Assembly: GCA_024639025.1 (NCBI GenBank)
Contig: JAHEJF010000086.1
Location: 1 to 6,750, forward strand
DNA from: Ahrensia sp.
Lineage (GTDB): Bacteria > Pseudomonadota > Alphaproteobacteria > Rhizobiales > Rhizobiaceae
DNA length: 6,750 nucleotides
Reading direction: 5' to 3'
Positions 1 through 5,560 of the stretch are shown in pieces. The notes beneath the pieces were generated by a model that was given only the letters and a program-made list of their open reading frames with translations, did no database searches and was not told where the DNA came from. Position 1 is the stretch's first letter. Every line of letters begins with the position of its first letter. A program made the position numbers and the translations under genes.

Positions 1-1231
1 ATTTGCCCAGCGCGACCTTTTGCTGATTGCCGCCAGACAATGTTCCTGCTTCCTGTGGCAGACGCTCAGGATCAACTGTAAATTTCTCAGCATCCTGCCT
101 GGTTACTGTGAGCTCTCTTTCTTTTGAGAGGAGACCGCGGCTGGAAATTGCATCCAATGCGGGAGAGGAAAAATTCTCCATGATGGGACGCCCGAGAAAC
201 AAGCCGTCCAGCTTGCGGTCTTCTGAACAATAAGCGATGCCGTGCGTGATGGCTTCCTTGGGGCGGGTTGGCAAAAATTGGCGTCCCTGGTAGTGCAAAG
301 CACCCCCGCGTACCTTTGCAGATCCTGCCATGGCCGCCAAAATTTCGCCGGTTCCGGAACCCAATTGGCCTGCCAGCCCCAAGATTTCACCCGGAAAAAC
401 ATCAAAATTCACAGGCTCCAGCACGCCATCAGGCCACAGGTCACGCACCTTCATGATGGGTTCGTCGCGTGCAACCGGTTTGCGTTCGGGAAACATGTCG
501 CCCAGTTCGAAACCAAGCATCAGTTCAACGAGCTTGTTGACATCCAGTGATTCCGCTGTGCGCGGTTCCTGGCTTTCACCGTCTCTGAGTACTGTTATCC
601 GGTCACAGATCTTGAAGATTTCATCCATTCTGTGGCTGACATAGATGATCGATTTTCCCTTGCTTCGCAGTCGCTTGACCATTTCCAGGATGCGAATGGA
701 ATCCGTTTCTCCGAGCGCGGCGGTTGGTTCATCCAAAATCACCACTTGCGGATTGTGGGCGAGCAAGCGCGCAACCTCAATTAGATGTTGCTCACCGACT
801 GACAGGCGATTAGTGGCACGCAGCGGATTGACATGCCCAAGACCCACCTCGTCCAAAAACGGTTTAGCCTTGTTGGCCAGGAACCCCCTGGAAGCAATTG
901 TTGGGACGCCGTCGCCCGCCAGAAATATATTCTCGGCAACACTCATAGTCGGAATGAGGCTGAGCTCTTGTTGAGCAATGGCAATGCCCGCGCGCTCTGC
1001 TGCTGACGCATTGCTGAATCGAACTGCCTCGCCATTGACAAAGTAATCGCCGGAGAAGCCCGCATCAAAGCCACTGATGATCTTCACCATGGTTGATTTT
1101 CCGGCGCCGTTCTCACCCACAAGGCCCATGACCTCGCCTTTGCGGATCTCAAAATTGGCCTTTTTGAGCGCCTGTATGGCACCGTAATGTCGGCTGATGT
1201 TTTTTAGCTCAAGAAACGGCTGTTCTGACAT
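1..1231 (-). CDS. Sugar ABC transporter ATP-binding protein (RbsA/MglA/XylG family), 3' end off the window
   Basis: This is the cytoplasmic ATPase of a CUT2-type sugar importer, which hydrolyses ATP to drive uptake of the sugar delivered by the binding protein encoded just upstream. The frame is open from ATG 1231 to the left edge: 410 codons are present, and the family is usually about 500 residues, so roughly 90 are missing. Two ABC domains are visible. The first has Walker A GENGAGKST (residues 39-47), signature LSVGEQ (143-148), Walker B VVILDEPT (163-170) and the switch His in SHRMDEI (199-205). The second starts near 258. Its Walker A position reads GQLGSGTGE (288-296), without the GK(S/T) lysine, as is typical of the degenerate second site in this family. 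Its signature LSGGNQQK lies at the extreme left edge. A weak AGG lies seven bases before the start. The exact sugar cannot be told from this subunit. Confidence 0.95.
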   Translation of the reverse strand, partial: MSEQPFLELKNISRHYGAIQALKKANFEIRKGEVMGLVGENGAGKSTMVKIISGFDAGFSGDYFVNGEAVRFSNASAAERAGIAIAQQELSLIPTMSVAENIFLAGDGVPTIASRGFLANKAKPFLDEVGLGHVNPLRATNRLSVGEQHLIEVARLLAHNPQVVILDEPTAALGETDSIRILEMVKRLRSKGKSIIYVSHRMDEIFKICDRITVLRDGESQEPRTAESLDVNKLVELMLGFELGDMFPERKPVARDEPIMKVRDLWPDGVLEPVNFDVFPGEILGLAGQLGSGTGEILAAMAGSAKVRGGALHYQGRQFLPTRPKEAITHGIAYCSEDRKLDGLFLGRPIMENFSSPALDAISSRGLLSKERELTVTRQDAEKFTVDPERLPQEAGTLSGGNQQKVALGK

Positions 1232-1273
1232 CTTGAAACCTGTGGTGTGGCAATAAAATTCGGTGACATGCGT

Positions 1274-1299
1274 GAGCGCCCCCTACAAAAGGGGCGCTC
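1274..1299 (-). other. Intercistronic hairpin between binding-protein and ATPase genes
   Basis: There is a perfect 9-bp inverted repeat, GAGCGCCCC at 1274-1282 and GGGGCGCTC at 1291-1299, with an 8-nt loop. It lies 21 bp after the binding-protein stop codon and 42 bp before the ATPase start. No run of U follows on the transcribed (minus) strand, so it is not a textbook intrinsic terminator. In binding-protein transporter operons such hairpins commonly protect the upstream message from 3' decay and keep binding protein in excess over ATPase. That role here is inferred. Confidence 0.75.
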
Positions 1300-1320
1300 G
1301 ATATCTCTTTGGTTTACACG

Positions 1321-2352
1321 TTAACCGCCCCAGGCGCCTGAGCAAAGCTCATCAATGCCATACAGCTTGCCGTCGTAACCGCGCAGCGCAACAGTATCCA
1401 TATTGGTTGCTGTCACCGCTGGGTTGGGCGTGAAGTTGATATAGTTGGCGAGCTTGCCGGTTGTCAGATATTCCTCAACCATTTTGATCGCGAGTTGACC
1501 CTCATGCAGCGGCGACTGAAGCGTAGTGCCGAACTGCTTGCCTTCCTCGATCAATTGCTTGTCACCGTTGCAGACGGTTCCCACCGCAACAACATCATCG
1601 CCCATCTTATAGCCAGCCTCTTCCAGCGCCTTGATGCCGCCGGTCAGAATGGCATCGTCCATGCCGTAGACGAAGTGGATGCCCTGGTCGCGCAGAGATG
1701 CGATACCTTTGGCGGCACCCTTATAACCATTGGCCTGACCAAATCCTTCATCAAAATCACCGATGATATTAAGGTCTGACCCCGCGATCGCTTCTTTGAA
1801 TGCGTTGATGGACAGACCGTAGCCGCCATAGCTGTGTGGATAGGAGAGCACCATGACGTTGAACCCGTCGCCGCCAGCTGCTTTCTTGGCTGCAGCGGCT
1901 TCGCGCATCATGTAGCCCGCGTTCCGCGCACGCAGCCGATCATCCGGACCTGCATAGCCGAAGATGTACTGCTTGTCCTGGTCATTGGGAAGTTGGTTGA
2001 TCTTCAACACAGGTATTCCGGTTTTGGACAGAGCCCTTAGCGATCCCAGACCAGCCGTGGCATCTGATGGCCACCAGATAAACACGTCCGGCAACTGACC
2101 TGCCGCCAAAACCTGTTGGACCTGCTGGTCCTGCTCTGCCTGGTTGAACTGATTTTCAAAGACCTTGATATCATATCCTTTCAACTCAGCCGTACCTTTG
2201 ATGCCTTTGATGAAGCGTCCAATATAGGCTTCCCCTGCTGGCCCGTTGAACGAAACGATTGAACCCTTGCTCTGCGCCATTGCCGATGTCGCTGCGGCAA
2301 GCATGATGCCACCCGCCGCCAGTAGGCCCGTAGCTTTTTTAAATAATTTCAT
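1321..2352 (-). CDS. Periplasmic sugar-binding protein of a CUT2-type ABC importer (Peripla_BP_4 type)
   Basis: This is the solute-binding component that captures a sugar, or a related small molecule, in the periplasm and delivers it to the membrane permease. The 343-residue product has a clear Sec signal peptide: basic start MKLFKK, a hydrophobic stretch to about residue 24, and a likely cut after AMA at 26. The mature protein has the alternating alpha/beta pattern of ribose-binding-like proteins, including the early SFNGPAGEAY segment (34-43), the QVLAAGQLPDVFIWWPS stretch (80-96) and the hinge-side YGMDDAILTGGIKAL region (229-243). Cys261 and Cys337 could form a disulfide. The start ATG is preceded by a strong GGGAGGA ribosome site at 2357-2363. 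It is followed by the ATPase gene on the same strand, so it is the first gene of the transport operon. The ligand cannot be assigned from sequence alone; the SDR next door hints at a sugar or polyol. Confidence 0.93.
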   Translation of the reverse strand: MKLFKKATGLLAAGGIMLAAATSAMAQSKGSIVSFNGPAGEAYIGRFIKGIKGTAELKGYDIKVFENQFNQAEQDQQVQQVLAAGQLPDVFIWWPSDATAGLGSLRALSKTGIPVLKINQLPNDQDKQYIFGYAGPDDRLRARNAGYMMREAAAAKKAAGGDGFNVMVLSYPHSYGGYGLSINAFKEAIAGSDLNIIGDFDEGFGQANGYKGAAKGIASLRDQGIHFVYGMDDAILTGGIKALEEAGYKMGDDVVAVGTVCNGDKQLIEEGKQFGTTLQSPLHEGQLAIKMVEEYLTTGKLANYINFTPNPAVTATNMDTVALRGYDGKLYGIDELCSGAWGG

Positions 2353-2382
2353 TGAATCCTCCCTACAGGAAATAAGACGAAA

Positions 2383-2419
2383 AAGGTCGCCTCCAACAGG
2401 TTCCCAGAATGTCGACCTT
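2383..2419 (-). repeat. 7-bp inverted repeat upstream of the binding-protein gene
   Basis: AAGGTCG at 2383-2389 is matched by CGACCTT at 2413-2419, separated by 23 bases. If transcription starts in the repeat cluster to its right, this element lies in the 5' leader of the binding-protein message and could fold into a loose stem-loop. It could equally be a widely spaced regulator site or chance. No function is claimed. Confidence 0.35.
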
Positions 2420-2437
2420 CCATGTCATACAAATCCA

Positions 2438-2476
2438 TCCAGATTGGACAAATTCAATCCGATCTGGACAAATTGA
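2438..2476. promoter_or_regulatory. Candidate operator: overlapping direct and inverted repeats
   Basis: TGGACAAATT occurs twice, at 2445-2454 and 2465-2474, exactly 20 bp apart, which is about two helical turns and so the same face of the DNA. The shorter core ACAAAT recurs a third time at 2429-2434, 19 bp before the first copy. Superimposed are two inverted repeats: TCCAGAT (2438-2444) with ATCTGGA (2462-2468), and GATTG (2442-2446) with CAATC (2455-2459). This arrangement in the middle of a divergent promoter fits a binding site for a dimeric regulator acting on both transcripts. No regulator gene is in the window, so the family cannot be named. Confidence 0.55.
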
Positions 2477-2546
2477 CGGTGTGTACGTGGCGTTTCAAGC
2501 GGCACGTTGCTGCAGACCTGACGACATTTCTTGGGAGGATTGTAGC

Positions 2547-3356
2547 ATGGACGCACACAGACTGGCTGGAAAAAACATAATGATAACAGGCGCAGCGCAG
2601 GGCATGGGTGCTGCAAATGCAGAATACTTCGCCGCACAGGGTGCCAATGTTTGCATCGGGGATCTCAATCTGGAAGGCGTTCAATCCGTTGCGGATCGAA
2701 TTAATGCCGCCGGCAATGGTAAAGCGGTTGCAATACAAATGGATGTGACAAAGCGGTCCGACAACGCTGATGCGGTCGCGCAAACGGTCGAAGCGTTTGG
2801 ATCCATCAACATCGCATTGCTCAATGCGGGTGTGAACAAACCGCGCATGTTCATGGATATTGACGAAGATAATTGGGACATGATCATGAATATCAATGCC
2901 AAGGGTGTTTTGCTTGGCATCCAGGAATCTGCGCGTCAAATGATTGCGCAAGGCCCAATGGACGACAATCCTTACAAGATTATCCCGGTCGGTTCGATCG
3001 TATCACGTACCGCATTTTTGGACGTCATCCCCTATTGCTGCTCGAAATATGCAGTTCTGGCCATGATCATTGGTTGTGCAAAGGCACTGTGGGAGCACAA
3101 AATCACGGTCAATGGCTACGCACCGGGCGTGGTGCGTACCGAATTGTGGGAGCAGCTCGACAAGGATCTGGTTGAGATCGGCATGTTCGACAAGGAAGGT
3201 GAATCCATGGATCACCTGGCTGCCAACATGATCACGATGAAGCGCTATTCCTACCCGGATGACGTGAAAGGTACGGCTGCATTTTTGTGCTCAAGCGAGT
3301 CAGACTATATGACTGGCCAGTTGATCATGATCGATGGCGGCATGATCATGCAATAA
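2547..3356 (+). CDS. Short-chain dehydrogenase/reductase (classical SDR), probable sugar or polyol dehydrogenase
   Basis: This encodes an NAD(P)-dependent oxidoreductase of 269 residues, the normal size for a classical SDR. The cofactor motif TGAAQGMG is at 14-21, and Asp39 at the end of the second strand favours NAD over NADP. The structural NAG motif is at 93-95. The catalytic tetrad is visible as Asn117, Ser150, Tyr163 and Lys167, the last two in the slightly unusual YCCSK. APGVVRT follows, and the C-terminal DGG typical of the fold is present. The start at 2547 is chosen because GGGAGGA lies seven bases before it and the SDR fold begins a few residues in. The frame stays open to an ATG at 2409, but the extra 46 residues do not look like SDR and overlap the repeat cluster. 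The divergent importer suggests it acts on the imported sugar or a derivative. The substrate is unknown. Confidence 0.93.
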   Translation: MDAHRLAGKNIMITGAAQGMGAANAEYFAAQGANVCIGDLNLEGVQSVADRINAAGNGKAVAIQMDVTKRSDNADAVAQTVEAFGSINIALLNAGVNKPRMFMDIDEDNWDMIMNINAKGVLLGIQESARQMIAQGPMDDNPYKIIPVGSIVSRTAFLDVIPYCCSKYAVLAMIIGCAKALWEHKITVNGYAPGVVRTELWEQLDKDLVEIGMFDKEGESMDHLAANMITMKRYSYPDDVKGTAAFLCSSESDYMTGQLIMIDGGMIMQ

Positions 3357-3446
3357 GTGGCTGTATCCGTGGGCGTCTACCAGCAATATAGTCTGCAAGT
3401 TCAATAGGTTGTAACTTGATGGCAGATGTGCGAACCACGCCGTCGC

Positions 3447-3477
3447 CTGTAGATTGCGGTGCAGCCACAAGCTACAG
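3447..3477. repeat. Imperfect 13-bp inverted repeat (possible hairpin) between convergent genes
   Basis: CTGTAG (3447-3452) pairs with CTACAG (3472-3477). About the same centre, TTG (3454-3456) pairs with CAA (3468-3470) and GG (3458-3459) with CC (3465-3466), with single mismatches between the blocks and a 5-nt loop. It lies 90 bp after the SDR stop and 120 bp from the cytochrome stop. No T-run follows on either strand, so a role as a bidirectional terminator is only possible, not shown. Confidence 0.4.
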
Positions 3478-3480
3478 CCG

Positions 3481-3502
3481 GTTTGATTGTTCCCACTCAA
3501 AC
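3481..3502. repeat. 6-bp inverted repeat with 10-nt loop
   Basis: GTTTGA (3481-3486) is complementary to TCAAAC (3497-3502). It follows the preceding hairpin after three bases, so the two could form tandem stem-loops in the convergent spacer. A 6-bp AT-rich stem is weak and may be chance. Confidence 0.25.
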
Positions 3503-3597
3503 ACCAGGTGCGGATTTGGGCATTGAAAATATTGTATAGATCCGGGTTCTGCGATTCCATCAAAGGCTGACAGTGTCCAGCATGTTGTTGTCGATGG

Positions 3598-4068
3598 CTA
3601 TTTCTTGATGCGAAATTTCTCGTGACAGGCACCGCATGTCTTGCCCATCGCTGAAAACGCAGGCTGAATTTGATCTGATGATGTTGCGTTCATCGCAGAA
3701 ATTGCCAGCTTGTCCGCCGTCACATTCAATTCATTCGCAATTTTTTCGAACTCGGTCCAGTTGTCCCAAATGGCCGGGAGCGCCTCGCTGTGCTGGTTGG
3801 CGTTATCCGCTGGGAAGAGTGCCGTCATCCCGTTTGCGTGGTTGGCAATTTCCCGCGCCGCGGCTGCGGCGCGTTCGCCATCAAATTCGGTTGTGCCACG
3901 CACCATTCCGGCGACGGTTTTGACCGCATCACCGATTGCCGTCATCAGGTCCATCCGCTCGCGCACAATACCGGTGGCTTTGCCATGCGCGTGCGCTGCA
4001 AGCGGCACAACGACCAGACCGATGATGACGACCAGCTTGGTAATTCTTTCCTTGCGGGTATTCCCCAT
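3598..4068 (-). CDS. Exported cytochrome c'/c-556-type protein
   Basis: This is a small periplasmic c-type cytochrome of 156 residues. The N-terminus MGNTRKERITK is followed by a hydrophobic segment (12-25) and a probable signal-peptidase site after AHA at 27. The mature chain is mostly helical, consistent with the four-helix bundle of cytochrome c'. The single haem motif CGACH is near the C-terminus (Cys145, Cys148, His149), the hallmark position for this family. Met39 in the first mature helix (RERMDLM) is a candidate sixth ligand, as in c-556 types, whereas true cytochromes c' are five-coordinate. The start is set at ATG 4068 because AAGAGG lies six bases upstream and a proper signal peptide follows; the frame is open further up to ATG 4134, which overlaps the pcaG end. 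It lies 58 bp behind pcaG on the same strand, so co-transcription is plausible. Its redox partner is unknown. Confidence 0.88.
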   Translation of the reverse strand: MGNTRKERITKLVVIIGLVVVPLAAHAHGKATGIVRERMDLMTAIGDAVKTVAGMVRGTTEFDGERAAAAAREIANHANGMTALFPADNANQHSEALPAIWDNWTEFEKIANELNVTADKLAISAMNATSSDQIQPAFSAMGKTCGACHEKFRIKK

Positions 4069-4126
4069 TGGTGACCTCTTCACTGTATTTGCAATTCTGG
4101 CAATGCGCGTATCCACCGACCTCTCC

Positions 4127-4747
4127 CTAAACATCAAAAAACACGGTCTCGTCCTCGCCCTGCAACCTGATATCGAAACGGTAAATAATCTTACCGTCCT
4201 TCTCGCTGCGCTTGGCTAGAAGCGTTGGGCGTCTTCGTTCCCATTCGATCAGGCTGAGGACCGGATCATCCGCATTGGCCTTGTCTTCATCATCAAAGTA
4301 AAGCCGCGTGTTCAGGCCAATATTGATGCCACGGGCGACCAGCCAAAGCGAGATATGCGGGGCGCACATCTTGCCGTTTCGGCCCAGACTTGGTCCGGGC
4401 TTGACCGTATCAAAAACCCATTCCCCGGTTTCAAAGTCTGTGATCACCCTGCCCCAGCCGCGAAAACCTTTCTCCACCGTGCGCCCATCTTCGGGATGAG
4501 CAAACACACCTTCAGAATTGGGTTGCCAGGCTTCGAGCAGTACGTCTTTCACCGGACTGCCGGTGCCATCAATGACCAGCCCCTCGATGCGGATGCGTTC
4601 ACCCTTGGCATTGGGTCCTGCAATGTCCCAGCCAAGCTCGTGGCTATAGATATCAAATCCTGCAGCACCCGGGGCAAGGCCGATATGCACATAGGGACCT
4701 GCAGTCTGCGACGGTGTCTCTTTGAGATAATCTAGTTGCTGGCGCAT
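4127..4747 (-). CDS. pcaG: Protocatechuate 3,4-dioxygenase, alpha subunit
   Basis: This is the non-iron subunit of protocatechuate 3,4-dioxygenase, the intradiol ring-cleaving enzyme that converts protocatechuate and O2 to 3-carboxy-cis,cis-muconate at the head of the protocatechuate branch of the beta-ketoadipate pathway. The 206-residue product matches the family's usual length of about 200. It opens with the typical ETPSQTAGPYVHIG (10-23), followed by the beta-sandwich segments VLLEAWQPNSEG (69-80) and FRGWGRVITD (95-104). The VKPGP turn is at 115-119 and APHISLWLVARGIN at 129-142. The beta-subunit's iron-ligand Tyr and second His have no counterpart here (PHIS in place of AHIH), as expected for alpha. 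The start at 4747 lies one base after the pcaH stop, which implies translational coupling. The frame remains open upstream to about 4846, but those extra residues overlap pcaH and are not family-like. Confidence 0.96.
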   Translation of the reverse strand: MRQQLDYLKETPSQTAGPYVHIGLAPGAAGFDIYSHELGWDIAGPNAKGERIRIEGLVIDGTGSPVKDVLLEAWQPNSEGVFAHPEDGRTVEKGFRGWGRVITDFETGEWVFDTVKPGPSLGRNGKMCAPHISLWLVARGINIGLNTRLYFDDEDKANADDPVLSLIEWERRRPTLLAKRSEKDGKIIYRFDIRLQGEDETVFFDV

Positions 4748-4748
4748 A

Positions 4749-5477
4749 TCAGTTGCCCTCCAGACGATTTTCAAACAGCGTTGAACGGCGGCCGCGCAAC
4801 ACGATGTCGAACTTGTAGGCGATTGTGTCGAGCGGAATGGTCGCATTCAGATCAAGGCGCGAAATCAGCTGCTCTCTGGCCTTCTCATCGGGAATGGTCT
4901 TGACGATCGGGCATTTGGCAATCAGCGGATCGCCTTCAAAATAGCACTGGGTGATCAGGCGCTGGGCAAAGCCTGTGCCGAAGATCGACAGATGGATATG
5001 GGCTGGCCGCCAATTGTTGACCCAGTTTCGCCAGGGATAGGCGCCTGGCTTAACGGTCCTGAAATAGTAATAGCCGGTCTCATCGGTCAGCGTCCGGCCA
5101 CAGCCCCCAAAGTTCGGATCAATCGGGGCAAGATAAGTGTCCTTCTTGTGCCGGTAGCGCCCGCCGGCATTGGCCTGCCAGGCTTCGACCAGTGTATTTG
5201 GAATGCCCTTGCCGTTCTCATCGAGCACACGCCCATGCAGGATGATCCGTTCGCCGATCGCGCTCTCGCCGGCTTTCGCGTAATTGTAGATCAGATCCTT
5301 GTCGAGCGGATCGATATCATTGTGACCGAATACGGGCCCGGTGATCTCGCTGGGCGAGCTCTGCAGGGAGATCAGGGAATAGCGGGGTGATCGGGATACC
5401 GATGTCTTGTAATCAGGCGTCAAGGCCGGCGGATGCCACTGTCTGTCGCGCTGGTAGAACTCTGCGGGCTTTCTCAT
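4749..5477 (-). CDS. pcaH: Protocatechuate 3,4-dioxygenase, beta (iron-binding) subunit
   Basis: This is the catalytic subunit, holding the non-haem Fe(III), and it pairs with PcaG. Counting from ATG 5477 (242 residues), the iron ligands are Tyr108 (in GGRYRHK), Tyr147 (in YPWRN), His160 and His162 (in RPAHIHLS). Their spacing of 39, 13 and 2 equals that of the well-studied Pseudomonas putida enzyme (Tyr408, Tyr447, His460, His462). [17 protein letters not shown] and the N-terminal [12 protein letters not shown] segment are also typical of beta subunits. Another ATG at 5483 lies in frame two codons earlier, but the ribosome site AGGAG (5484-5488) directly abuts it. The same site is six bases before 5477, so 5477 is preferred. 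The stop overlaps no gene, but pcaG begins one base later. No pcaDCB genes accompany it inside the window. Confidence 0.96.
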   Translation of the reverse strand: MRKPAEFYQRDRQWHPPALTPDYKTSVSRSPRYSLISLQSSPSEITGPVFGHNDIDPLDKDLIYNYAKAGESAIGERIILHGRVLDENGKGIPNTLVEAWQANAGGRYRHKKDTYLAPIDPNFGGCGRTLTDETGYYYFRTVKPGAYPWRNWVNNWRPAHIHLSIFGTGFAQRLITQCYFEGDPLIAKCPIVKTIPDEKAREQLISRLDLNATIPLDTIAYKFDIVLRGRRSTLFENRLEGN

Positions 5478-5483
5478 CGACAT

Positions 5484-5560
5484 CTCCTGTGCACCGAAAG
5501 AGGGAGTTGATTATCACGCTTTTGCCTATTGGTTGATACCATTTGGCCCAGAAATCAGGT
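5484..5560 (-). promoter_or_regulatory. Candidate pcaHG promoter and regulator site
   Basis: This 77-bp gap lies between the methyltransferase stop and pcaH. A minus-strand GATAAT (5515-5510), five of six matches to the sigma70 -10 box, stands about 33 bases before the chosen start. No good -35 box lies at 16-18 bp, as would fit an activator-dependent promoter. Upstream of the -10, TGGT-TGAT-ACCA at 5530-5541 is a perfect 4+4 palindrome, and TGAT-T-ATCA at 5508-5516 overlaps the -10. LysR- and IclR-type activators commonly control pca genes, but the palindrome is not the published PcaQ consensus (ATAACC-N4-GGTTAA). Alternatively pcaHG is read through from the methyltransferase gene. Confidence 0.4.

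Larger units (their letters stand above)
2353..2546. promoter_or_regulatory. Divergent promoter region shared by the sugar importer and the SDR gene
   Basis: This 194-bp gap separates two start codons pointing away from each other. Both genes have nearly the same ribosome site, GGGAGGA: at 2357-2363 on the minus strand for the binding protein and at 2533-2539 on the plus strand for the SDR. The middle part holds a cluster of repeats (separate entry). A weak minus-strand sigma70-like pair is visible, TTGTCC (2451-2446) and TATGAC (2429-2424) with a 16-bp spacer, four of six matches each. No convincing promoter pair was found for the rightward gene. Co-regulation from this region is inferred from the arrangement. 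Confidence 0.6.
3357..3597. other. Convergent intergenic spacer with no gene seen
   Basis: This 241-bp stretch lies between the 3' ends of the rightward SDR gene and the leftward cytochrome gene. No frame in it reads as a plausible protein, and no tRNA-like cloverleaf could be built. It holds two inverted repeats (separate entries) that may help separate the converging transcripts, but neither has a U-tract. The rest has no recognisable content. Confidence 0.7.

Noticed and set aside
242..974. Several plus-strand open frames of about 60-110 codons
   Set aside because: They lie antisense to the ATPase gene, whose motifs prove the minus strand is coding here. Their translations resemble no family and they lack good ribosome sites.
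2409..2546. An earlier ATG giving a 315-residue SDR
   Set aside because: The added 46 residues run through the repeat cluster, look non-coding, and have no ribosome site, while ATG 2547 has a strong one and starts next to the Rossmann motif.
3530..3560. GGGTTCTGCGATTCC, which slightly resembles a tRNA T-arm
   Set aside because: The T-arm stem and loop are not regular, and no acceptor, D or anticodon stems could be placed around it.
3300..3632. Minus-strand open frame spanning the convergent spacer
   Set aside because: Its translation has no recognisable motif, it overlaps the ends of both flanking genes, and no ribosome site was seen before a start codon.
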